From contig CM037865.1 of the NCBI GenBank assembly GCA_021292105.1, positions 73,114,128 through 73,178,127 on the forward strand: 64,000 nucleotides of DNA, read 5' to 3'. Below, piece after piece: positions 14,501 through 27,600 of the stretch. A program made the translations under genes and the position numbers. Positions within the stretch are counted from its first letter, which is position 1. Each line of letters opens with the position of its first letter. The stretch is from Anadara kagoshimensis (lineage: Eukaryota; Mollusca; Bivalvia; Arcoida; Arcidae). The notes beneath the pieces are model-generated. The model searched no databases, was not told the DNA's origin, and worked only from the letters and a program-made list of their open reading frames with translations.

Positions 14501-15470
14501 TGAACAAACTTGAATCTACACTACCTGAGGATGCTTCCATTTTAATTTGAGCTTTTCTGGCCTAATAGTTTTTGAGAAAAAGATTTTAAAAAATTTTCTT
14601 TATATATTCCTATGTAAAACTTGATCCCCCTCTTGTGACCCCTCCCTACCCCCGGGGACCATGATTTGAACAAACTTGAATCTACACTACCTGAGGATGC
14701 TTCCATTTTAATTTGAGCTTTTCAGGCCTAATAGTTTTTGAGAAGAAGATTTTTAAAGATTTTCTCTATATACTCCTATGTAAAACTTGATCCCCCCTTG
14801 TGGCCCCTCCCTACCCCCGGGACCATGATTTGAACAAACTTGAATCTACACTACCTGAGGATGCTTCCATTTTAATTTGAGCTTTCCTGGCTTAATAGTT
14901 TTTGAGGAGAAGATTTTTAAAGATTCTCTCTATATATTCCTGTGTAAAACTTGACCCCCCTCTTGTGGCCCCACCCTACCCCCAGGGACTATGATTTGAA
15001 CAAACTTGAATCTACACTACCTGAGGATGCTTCCATTTTAATTTGAGCTTTTCTGGCCTAATAGTTTTTGAGAAAAAGATTTTTAAAAATTTTCTTTATA
15101 TATTCCTATGTAAAACTTGATCCCCCTCTTGTGACCCCTCCCTACCCCCGGGGACCATGATTTGAACAAACTTGAATCTACACTACCTCAGGATGCTTCC
15201 ATTTTAATTTGAGCTTTTCAGGCCTAATAGTTTTTGAGAAGAAGATTTTTAAAGATTTTCTCTATATACTCCTATGTAAAACTTGATCCCCCTCTTGTGG
15301 CCCCTCCCTACCCCCGGGGACCATGATTTGAACAAACTTGAATCTACACTTCCTAAGGATGCCTCCACAAAAGTTTAAGCTTTACAGGCCGAATAGTTTT
15401 TGAGAAGAAGATTTTTGAAAAATACCAACAAAGTTTCAATAATTCTCAATTATCTCCCCTTTAAAGAGGG

Positions 15471-15509
<39 letters not shown>

Positions 15510-15625
15510 TAGTGGTGCTTTGTGCCAAATTTGGTTGAAATCTGCCCAGTGGTTCGTGAGAAGAAGATAAAAATGTGAAAAGTTTACGACGACAACGACG
15601 ACGACGACGACGACAGACAACGGAC

Positions 15626-15657
<32 letters not shown>

Positions 15658-18600
15658 TGGCTCAGGTGAGCTAAAAAGTTGAAAAACTTGTGAATTATTT
15701 AAAAGTTGTACTTCACACTCCTTTTCACTCAGATCTATTTATGTTTATTAGGATTTGCTTCATGTTGATGATACTCCTTATAGTTTTGATGTTATGCTCA
15801 GGATGAAATTTACCAATGAACAAGAGTACTGCAGAGCAGTACATAGACACAATATCAGATTGTCAAGGCTTTATACAGCACACAATAAACAGGAATGATC
15901 TGTAAATTTTCAGATCTTTGACTGAACCATCACATCTTTTACTGAATCACTTTTTACCATAAACCTTACCCTTTCTTCCAGTAAACTCTCCATGCTTTCT
16001 TTTACAGATGAAAAGAAGGCTATTCTTATATTTCCTTCTGGCAGTTTTATTCCAAACACGCCATTCCATACCTTAAACAGCAATTAAATAAAATATATTC
16101 AGATCAATGAGTTTTAAGTTGGTAATTTCTGAGTGAACTAGTATACTGATGTTTTATTTAATGGGAACAAAAGAACATGTAAAAGGGACCTATATCCATG
16201 TAAAAGTAAATTATCATTATCCATGGCATTGTCCAAAATCATCCGAACTTCTTTCTGAAATATCCTAGATATACAATACTGTAAACCGCTTTATATTGGC
16301 GCATACTTATCTTAGCGACTGATGAATGGTAACATATTAGCGCAGTTTAATTTTAACACAATCAATTCCAGTCTGAACTGTTTAATACCTCTTATAATTG
16401 CCATAATTTCTCGCCTAAAACCCCCCACATTTTGGCAAAAAAATAAATAATAAATAAATAAAAATAAAAAATTTGAGAAGGGGATGCCAGTATTCGACAG
16501 TTTACAAGAAAATAATAAAAATTGTTATGTAATTGTGTTTTAATTTATTTGACTTTTACCGAGAGAAAATCTCTGTAACTGACCCAGGAAGCCAGGAGAC
16601 TGACATATGTCTACAGGAAGCTTTCATCATAAGCTTCATCATACATTGTAGTTTGGCCCTTGTGTCGATTACACATTTTACTGAATAAATATTTTAATCA
16701 ACAATAACCTACACATGTATTTTTTTTTTTTTTTAAATCTATTCATTTAAAATCCCAACTTTTTTTTATTTCAAATACAATTGTTTTGACACAATGTGGA
16801 TGTAACCCCGATAACAGCCGCTTAGATCATTAAAGGTCAATAATTAGGATTTATAGTATGTTGCCGACATCACAGAAAAAATAAACAATTCCCATTTACG
16901 GGTGTAATTTGTTGAAATTAATTGTTATTATTTTAATGATTGAAATCAACTCCTGGTAAATTAACACAAGTACGTATCACATACAATGGCCGGTAATTAA
17001 CTTCTTTTGTAGTGCTTTCCCTAATTAATCCTTTAATCCGCCTTTGGGTGGTCTGTCTACTGGGTAATTAATCCCTAATTACTTATCATACGGGAGTAAA
17101 TTGATGGAAGCCATACCATTTTTTACACCAGTGTCATTCATACATTTGTAATTTTAGCCGTAGTTTCATTTTAGCGCCGACACTCTTATCGGCAACTACA
17201 CTAAAATAAAACTGCCGCTAAAAAACATGGTTTACATTAGGTAGGATAAATTTGACGGCATTGGCAGATGGGATTTTTTAAATTGAGCGTAGAACAATTT
17301 TAAGAGTATTCAAAACTTAATCCTAATTTTGTCTATACTACTATGGGCATTGCATCAATGATGTGATTATGTAGGATATATTAAGGATTAAATAAGAAAA
17401 AGTTAGGACTGAAATCTCCACAAATTTCTCCACCAGGTGGTAAAACAATATTTACAAAACCCTGACATTTACTGACCTACAGACTCAATATCATATTTTA
17501 AAAGTTGATCAATTCTTTTATTATACACCACAGAAATTTCTTGAACTATTATTATTTAACAATGTTTGAAACAGCGACCAACAATACCATGGGATATTGC
17601 AATGTTCAATACTAGACAATATTTTACCTTGTCCGAATAAAAAGCTAAAAAAAGAGAACACTTTTTTGTTTGGTATAATAAAGTAAATAGTGCCCTTGGT
17701 TGTGGGAAATATGGAGGATTGTCTCCCCTTAGGAAACCCACTGACTCTGGAGATAATGTTCCCTGGTGAAGACAATCCTCCATATATCCCTCAACCAAGG
17801 GTACTATTTATATAATGTCTTTCTCTTCAAAAGGCAATAAGTGTATAATAATGTACCATATTTACCTGAAGATAATTTTTTTCTTGGTCTGCATAGGTCA
17901 AGCCGCCTTTTAACCAGTTTACTATTCTCTCTCTCTGCTTCTCAAAGGTAGATAAATGTTGATCTGGAAACTTAAGTTTCTTGTTTTCTGCCACAACCTT
18001 TGATGGATTTTCATACAGAGTGGTATGAATTTGATCAAAGATGGCAATTGATAATAAAAATATCTCCAAAGTACCAAGCACAACTTCATTAGATTTACGA
18101 ATCTGGACTAGCGTTTTAAGAAGTAGATCTGCTGCAATTGTGTAACATCTCCAAGCAGACTTCAGTTCAATTTCAGACCTACAAAAATATTTTGTTCTTG
18201 AAAAAATCATTTCAGTTTCAAATTTGATAGTTTGATAATAGAATTTACTAAATAAAATGGATTATAAATATCTATAATTAGTGCAGAATTTAGAACAAGT
18301 ACACTTGTGACATGTATAGTCATGACTATATTGATTTACCATCTGTCTGCAAAATCTTAGCACATATTTGATAGAGAACTGACTTGATGATGGACTTACT
18401 ATTTGGATGGAATAATCTGTTCATGCAAATTCATTAAAAAGGTTGGCCTATATAGTATTGCATGCAAAGGTATGGTCTGACTAAGATTGTTTAGACAGGA
18501 GGTAAATCAACACTTTCAATTTTATTTAGCAGACTCCAATATCAAACATGCAGATTCAGTGAATTATAGTTGTGAAGAATTACTCTAGACAAAACTAGAC

Positions 18601-21600
18601 ATTGTGTTTGAGCAGGACTTAATTGCTGGGTAAGTCACCCCCAATGGTGGCAACCTAGTACATTAGAAAAGAATTGATAGTGTTAGTAGTAGCAATGATA
18701 GATGTATTTGAATGAAAATAAAGGTGAAATAACTACTGGAAATTGTTAATTTTATGCACACATGCTATATAATTATGATATTTCCATATGCATATTCATA
18801 ACAAAACGTGTTAATGTTCCACTATCTTAGGTACTGTAACTTTCAGGAAATTGCAAAAAAGGCAATATAAATAATTTAAGGTAGTTCCATACCTTACAAA
18901 TCATATTAAAATTTTGATATGTTGTTCATGGGCATCAACCATTCAACATGCCAAAATTTCAGGGTAGGTATTCGACTTGCTTAAGAAGTTCTGAAGCGCC
19001 ACCTAGTGGCCATTTTCACAGGATGAATGATCAAAGTATGACTACTAGTATCAACAAATAAGCTTTAATAATTTTTTGTCATGCTTAGAAACAAAAAGTG
19101 TCTTGCATTTAAATTAGCCATTATCTCATGAAGATAATTTGGACCAATGGAATTTTACTTCCGGTCACGTGGAGATTTTCTACAGCACCACCTATCACGA
19201 GAAAACATTAAAATTCCGGAAAACTAAAAGTATCATCCTTTCGTTAATTTGTAGATTTCTAAAAAACTAAGTCGAATACGAACCCTGATTTTCACATATA
19301 TTGCACATAAATATATATAAGTTTGATTTTCGGAAACAAAAAATAGGGGATCGTCAAGCTACTTTTTTCATAAAGTTGCATCAAAATCCTGAAACAAGAA
19401 AAAAAAGCCTTATTCTTTACATAAGAAGATACCATAAATGTCCTGGTATACTATTATGCCCTCGATATTTTTTTTGTTTATTAATAACAAATAATTAACA
19501 AAAACACCGATTTTGAGCTATTTTGGTTGTGCAAAACAAAACCAGTTTTAAATATCATATAGTCTGTTCCCATAGCAACCGTTACCAAACATAGATGAAT
19601 TAAAGTGGAAAGGGAACTCGTATATATTGATGAAGCGTTCTTGATTCTAGGCCGCCGAAATGAAACGCAAATACAAGAGCATAGTCAATTTGACATATAC
19701 AGTTTGTTTATTGAAGAATCCTCAGTTTGCGTCATGCTATCTGTATTTAAAGTTACCGAAAAAAGTCACATGAAGCAGCATTTACATCACAGTAATTCAA
19801 ATTTTACACAATGTACTCAAATAGAATTGTGCCCTCATCAGCGTAGATCTTTTATCATTTCCGTTAGAATATACAATTAGTTTAGTTCTTTTTAAATAGT
19901 ATTCAAAATTGATAATCTTTTGTGAATGCAGAAAATAATTCTAAACGATATGCGTAACAGCGTTCTCACCAAAATTCTGTTGGCGCCAAAGACCACATAT
20001 TCGTGACGTCATAGATGAAAAAGACGTCAAATCAGAGATTTCGACCGTACGCACAAAACGTCGATGTCACCATGTTATGGAACTACTTTAATTGAAAACT
20101 AAAATGTTAGATGTAGAAGAATTTGATATTCATCCTCTGCAACTTTATACCTTCTTTTGACTTGATATGCAACATAAGCCCCTCTGAACTTTGTACAGAC
20201 AGGCTACAACTCATAATAAAACAATGACTACCACTTTGCAGGGCAATCTGTCAAACAAATACTAGGTCACAATGACCTCACTTGTTGCAACACAAAAAAC
20301 ATCCAAGTTGTTTCTATTAAAAGAGTTTAATTGACCTTAATTGTGTTGCAACATGAAAAGAATCTGAAGTTGTTCCTATAAACCAAGTTTGATCAAAATC
20401 ATCAAATTACTCTTCAAATTATCTAACAAAATCACATGACCATACAAAAACTAGGTCACAAAGACCAACTCTGTGTTGCCATATGTAAAACAAAATTGTA
20501 CCTATAAACCAAGTTTCATAGGGATTGTCCAATTACTCTTAAATCACCTAAAAATCACTCGGTCAAGAAAAAATAGGTCATAATGATATACTTTGTGTTG
20601 AAACACATAAAGCATCTGAAGTTGTACTTACAAACCAAGTTTTATCAAAATTGTCCTATTAATAGAGGATCTTGCATGTGTGTTTATGTAATATTGAATT
20701 TATTAAACGAGTTGAATAAGGCTCGTTGCATAAAAAATTATTCAACTCGTTTAATAAATTCAATATTGCATAAACACGAATGCAAGATTCTATTTATTAT
20801 ATCATCCAATAAAATTGAGTTTTTCGTAGATTTAAAACTTGTCTTCTCATTATAAGAAAACAGCTGATTGATTAAAACACAACAAGTTCACGTAAATGTG
20901 TACATGCGCCAAAAGTAATCCTGCTGAAATAATAAAAGTAAACAATAGTCTGTCCTCAGGATACAAAAACAAAACAAACATTTTCAATTTAATACAATGT
21001 ATCGTCTTTTTAGAAGAAAAATACAAAAGTACCAGCTTAAAGTAGAATCAACAAACAATGTCAAATGAAACAAACAACTGTGAACTAGGTCAATTGTGTG
21101 ACATCACTCTGGAATGACTTTTATGACGTCGCACTCATTCAATACGATTTTTATTGTATGACCGTTTTACATGGATTATTGAGTAGATTATATAATAAAA
21201 CTTTATATCATCAAAGACAATTATTGGACCATAAAAACTAGGTCACAATGACCTTTTCTGTGTTGCAACATGTAGAGCATATAAAGTTGTACATTGTATG
21301 TATAAAGTTTGTCTAAATTGGTAGTCACATCACAATCTATCAAATGATTTTTGAGAAATGCTGAAAGTTTACGAAAGTTCATTCAATTACTCTTAAAATA
21401 TTAGAGAAAATCACTGAACCATGGAAATAGGTCACAATGACCGACTTTGTAGTGTAACATGTAGAGCATTTAAAATTGTACCTATAAACCAAGTATTTAA
21501 GCTAACTTTGTGGCTGAGCCTGTATCGCTCACCTGACTAAAATGCTTTTAAAGCAAATTTGTATTCCAGTGATGATCAAATGCACTGTTTATATCAGACA

Positions 21601-24600
21601 GAATGGCTAAGGAAATCACTGTAGAACTATATGTACCATTCACAGTTTTTTCAATCTGATTAAAATCACATCTCTCACTTGCTCCCCCATTTTTGATATA
21701 GGCCCGGAGTGGGAGATCTGAGGAAACACCGTTTAGGGGCATATGTGAACGACCCATTGTCGTAACATTTATTGTCTAATGGAATTTCAGCTTCCAAGAT
21801 TTTAAAAGTGTTATGCCTTTATTGTAAATGAAACACACAATTTGAATGGTCAGTTTTAGTTAATTACCATAAGGTCATTCACATACGACCCTCAACGGGG
21901 TTTCCTCAGATCTCCCACGACGCAACTATATCAGAAAAGGGCAGCAAGTGAGAGATCTTATTATAATCAGATTGCAGATTCCACTAGCTTCAGAGGAAAT
22001 AGCATATATATATGCTTTTCCCATAGGGTCCAATGTGAAACTATGTTCTCCGCTGGCAGCCATGTTTTTTGGCAGATCAGAAAAATTTTGGTAATCTGAG
22101 GACATAGTCAAAAATTCCTTTTTCCCATAGGGTCCAATGTTAAACTATCTTCTGCCCTGGCGGCCATGTTTTTAGGCAGATCAGAAAAGATTTGGCAATC
22201 TAAGTAAAGGACCTTCTATACATCATTCCTGTGAAGTTTTGTTAAATTTGCTTCAATCAATTCTGTGGAGATAGTCAAATATGTGTTTTTCTCATAGGGT
22301 CCAATGTTAAACTATCTTTTGCGCTGGCAGACATGTTTTTTGGCCAATCAGAAAAATTTTGGCAATCTATGTAAATGACCTTCTATACACCTTTTGTTTG
22401 GTTCAATTTGCTTCACTAGCTTCAGATATGCTTTTACCATAGGGTCCAATGTTAAACTAAGTTCAGCCCTGTAGGCCATGTTTTTTTGACGAATCAGAAA
22501 AATTTCGGCAATCTTTGTAAAGGACCTTCCATACATCATTCCTGTAAAGTTTGGTTAAATTCGGTTCAGTCGTTTCAGAGGAGATAGCCAAAATGTTCAT
22601 TTTCCCATAGGGTCCAATGTTAAACTATGTTTGGCCCTAACAGCCATGTTTTTTTGACGAATCAGAAAAATTTCAGCAATCTTTGTGAAGGACCTCCAAT
22701 ACATCATTCCTCTAAAGTTTGGTTAAGTTTGCTTCAGTAGTTTCAGAGGAGATAGCCAAAATGTGTTTTTCCCATAGGGTCCAATGTTAAACTATGTTCC
22801 CCGCTGGCAGCCATGTTTTTAGGCGGATCAGAAAAATTTCGGCAATCTTTGCAAAAGTCCTTCCATACATCATTCCTGTAAAGTTTGGTTGAATTGGCTT
22901 CAGTCGTTTCAGAGGAGATAGCAAAAATGTGCATTTTACCATAGGGCCCAAGGTTAAACTTTGTTTGGCCCTGGCGGCCATTTTTCTTGGCGGATCAGAA
23001 AAATTTGGGCAATCTTAGTAAATGACCTTACATACATTATTCCTGTAAAGTTTGGTTCAAATTGACTCAGCGGTTTCAAAGACGATAGCAAATAAGGCTT
23101 TTCCCATAGGGTCCAATGTTAAACTATCTTCTGCGCTGGCGGCCATGTTTTTTGACGGATCAGAACAATTTTGGCAATCTAAGTAAAGGACCTTCTTTAC
23201 ACCATTCCTGTAAAGTTTGGTTAAATTTGCTTCAGTCATTTCTGAGGAAATAGTCAAAAATGCATTTTTTCCCATAGGGTCCAATGTTAAACTGTCTTCT
23301 GCGCTGGCAGCCATGTATTTTGGCGGATCAAAAAAATTTCGGCAATCTACGTAAAGGACCTTCCATACATCATTCCTGTAAAGTTTTGTTAAAATTGCTC
23401 TAGTGGTGTCAGAGATAATAGTCAAAATGTGGAAAGGTTACGGACGGACGACGACAGAAGACGACGGATGCCAAGTGATGGCAAAAGCTCACATGGCCTT
23501 TGGCCAAGTGAACTAATAATAATAATAAAGGGTAAATCAATAAGTCACCCCAACTGTGTTGGAGGTTGGGGGTGACTTAAAAAGTCTGAATAGATAGAGT
23601 GAAGGACAGAACTTCAAATCTAATACATGTATCCCACTTTCTTTGAAAGAGGGGGTCAATAAATATCTGTTTTGGATTCCATAAATGTTGTATCTCATGC
23701 GATGAGATTATAAGAATCCATATAGGATAGAGAAATCTCAACTGAGGGGTTGAACATTTCAGTCAGAGACAAGGCTTGCCGAGTCTCTGACCAGAAATGT
23801 TCAACCCCGAAGGTGAGATTTACCTATCGTACATGGATAAACTCATAATGGATTATTTTTCTTGCATTTAAGTGCCAATATTTGGCTTCAAGTATAATTA
23901 ACATATCTCCGCCTGGATATACCTTCGGGATATAATCAGCCGGTCCCAAGCCCGGACAAAGGAGGAGGGTTGGGCATAGGGTTAACACTCCTATCCCGTA
24001 AAAAAAATCCTGTTACAGATACCGCAACTATTGCGGCCCTTTGTTCCCCAGGGAATCAAGAGGAATAAGTAAGTAAGTATGATTAACATAGACATTGACG
24101 CCTTGTTTGTAAAATCTAACTTTGTAATTTGACATTCTACTTTAAAATAAATAAGACCATTGGAAAGACTGTACCAGATTTTTGTTTATACATTAGTATA
24201 AACTACAAAACAAAGTCATGTATTAAACAAGAGGCCCATGGGCCTTAACGCTCACCTGTGACCTTTGAACCCATGAGCTTCATTCAAATATCAAAATGAT
24301 AATTAGGCCAATATTCTAATATACATCCCTATACAAAAAGTTTAAAGTTTTTGAGATAAATAATCATCTCAGTACTTGTTTGTATCTGTGATCTTTATAT
24401 TTAAACCCATGCCCTTCATTCATATATCAAAATGACCACTGTGCCAGTACCAACAATATTCTAATATACATGCCTATACAAAAAGTTAAAAGTTTTCAAG
24501 ATATTTAACCATTTAGGTATTCATTTGCATCTGTGACCTTGACCTTTGAACCCATGACCTTCATTCATATATCAAAATGATCATTAGGATAATACCTAAA

Positions 24601-27600
24601 TATTCTAATATACATGCCTATACAAAAGGTTTATAGTTTTTTGAGATAAATAATCATTTCAGAACTTGTTCACATCTGTGACCTTGACCTTTGAACTCAT
24701 GACCTTTATTCATATATCAAAATGACCATTGGGCCATTACCTACAATATTCTAATATACATGCCTATACAAAAAGTCTATAGTTTTTGAGATAAATAATC
24801 ATTTCAGTACTTGTTTACATCTGTGACCTTGACCTTTGAACTCATGGCCTTTATTTATATATCAAAATGACCATTGGGCCATTACCTACAATATTCTAAT
24901 ATACATGCCTAGACAAAAAGTTCATAGTTTTGCAGATAATTAACTATTTTGGTAAACTTGTACATCTGTGACCTTGACCTTTGAACCCATGACCTAAATC
25001 AATATATCAAAATGATCGTCATGTCAATACCTACAATTAACCAAAAATCCTACATCATTATCACCAGATATGTTTAAAAAATAGCATTTTTTATCAAAGG
25101 TCAAAAACTGGGACATGGCCTTGACCTTTGACCTTGACATCAATCGGAAGAAAATCGCAAGACAAGATCAACAGTGAAAACTCCATACAATTATCTTCAG
25201 CCATTATGAAGTTATAACAACAAATGTCTCATTTTAAAAATTACATAATTTTGCGCAAAAAAAATGCGTAACCTATTTTTCGTCCAATTTTCATGAAAAA
25301 CATAATTTTAGTGTATCTAGGTATCCTGAATCCAAAAATTTAATCAAAATTTGCCTGCACCTTTTAATTTCAGAGAAGAAGATTTTTTTGTCTTTTGGCT
25401 ATTTATAGTAACGGCAGCCATATTGTTGGGCCTGGTCAAACCCCGAAAGCAATTTTGAAAGGCTGTTACCTAGGCATAATAATCACCAAGTTTCATCAAA
25501 TTTGGCTCAGTAGTTTTGGAGGAAAAGATTAAAATGTAAAGTTTACGCACGACGAACGAGGGACGACGCACGATAGACAAAGGACGGTGATAGATAGCAA
25601 TAGCTCACCTGAGCCTTTTGGCTCAGGTGAGCTAAAAATCTAATATTTAACATTTGAAACACACTCAAAGAATTGGATGTCATTTTGCCGCAAAATGAAG
25701 TCATGTTCTCAACATGATGATGTCATGTAATTGTCTTTTGATCGTGACGTCACTAAAGGTCATGTGGTCATGTGAAATATGCATATCTCACATGGTGCAT
25801 ATCTCACAAGGAGGAAAACCCTACCTTACATGAGCAGATATTGAAGAAAAAACAAATTTCTTTTAAGTTAAACTTAATTTAGAAATTAACTAAACCCTGA
25901 CACAGATGGGCTGGGCGAAATAATATTTACACTACCATATGCTAAAAATTAAAGACTATAATAGCCCTATTAAGAAAGAAATTAGCATTTGTTGAAGAGG
26001 GATCAGAAAACATACATACAACTTCCCTAAGACAAGCGTACATCTACTTTAGGACAACAATTTCTTGTGTACATGCAGCCTTAATCAGAGTGGGAAGTGT
26101 GTTTGAATTTGAATTTTGGACAGCCATGTCAGTCAACTTCAAGTATGCATTGACCAAGAATATGTAGCGGTCTTGGTAGCTCATTTGTAGAGCACTCACC
26201 TATAGTGCGGGAGGTCTCAGGTTTGATCCCTGGTCTGACACTGCATTTACTCTCTTTCCTGTTACATTTGGGGGCTCATCCAACCCTGGGAAGTGGCCGG
26301 CCAACAAGTTGGTCCCAGGGTGGAACCTGGTAGTTTCAATTCGGAAAAAACTAAGGGAAGAATGTAGTGGTCTGGGTAGCTCAGTGGTAGAGCACTTGCC
26401 TATAGTGCAGGAGGTCCCCGGTTCTATCCCTGGTCTGACCCTGCATTTTTTCTTTTTCCTGTTACAAATATAACTATGAATATCATACAATTTGGCCAAG
26501 TTGATCTCGAGAGGAAGATTTTGAAAGCCATGACTAAAAAAAGAACACCTTACTAGCATACTCTGGAAAAACTATGTCTATGAAAAATTTGTCAGTAAAC
26601 AAGAGGCCCAATAGGGCCTGTACCGCTCACCTGGGCCGTAAACAGCACAAAAAACACAATAAATACTACATTTAAGGAGCAATAACTCTGATGTGGATAT
26701 TTCGATATTTATGAAACTTGCAACTCGCATCTGTGACCTTGACTTTCGAACCAATGACCATAATCTATATATCAAAATGATCACTGCATCAATACCAACA
26801 ATATTCTAATATACATGCCTATACAAAAAGTTTATAGTTTTTGAGATAATTAACCTTTTTGGTATTCTTTTGAAATCGTGACCTTGACCTTTGGACTCAT
26901 GACCTTTTTCTATACATCAAAATGATTGTTGTATCAATACCTACAACAATCTTATATACATGCTTATACAAAAAGTTTATAGGTTTCAAGATAATGAACC
27001 ATTTCAGTATTCTTTCGCATCTGTGACCTTGATCTTTGAACCAATGACCTAATCTATATATCAAAATGATTGTTACATCAATACAAATAATATTCCAATA
27101 TACATGCCTATACAAAAAGTTTATAGTTTTCGAGATAATTAACCTTTTTGGTATTGATTTGCTGCTGTGACCTTGACCTTTGGACCCATGACTTTTTACT
27201 ATACATCAAAATGATTGTTGTATCAATACCTACAACATTCTAATATACATGCTTATACAAAAAGTAAATAGTTTTCAAGATATTGAACCATTTCAGGTTT
27301 CTTTCGCATCTGTGACCTTGACCTTTGAACCAATGACCTTAATCTATATATCAAAATAATCGTTACATCAATACAAATAATATTCCAATATACATGCCTA
27401 TACAAAAAGTTTGTAGTTTTCGAGATAATAAATAATATAAGAAAGGTAAAAAATTAGGTCTTATTTTTCGATGTAGGGAGGACAACGTGTTCAAAGGTGG
27501 CAAATTATGTCATAACCTTCTTTGAACTTTACTTTGGTAGAATCTGCTTGTTGCCAAGCAAGATTTCACCCAGGGGCCATTGTGGGGGCAGCTAAAGGTC

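Noticed and set aside
19605-19880. 91-codon plus-strand frame in the piggyBac-type MITE
   Set aside because: Not preserved in the other copy (770-1030) and no transposase motifs.
22348-23425. Minus-strand open frames with repeated S-L-T-L-D-P-M-G-K
   Set aside because: They follow the CATAGGGTCCAATG tandem unit of a mobile element; no start context or family.
26200-26559. 119-codon minus-strand frame containing R-P-G-I-E-P-G-T-S-C
   Set aside because: That peptide is the usual chance translation of a tRNA-like B box and neighbours; it spans the TRIM.
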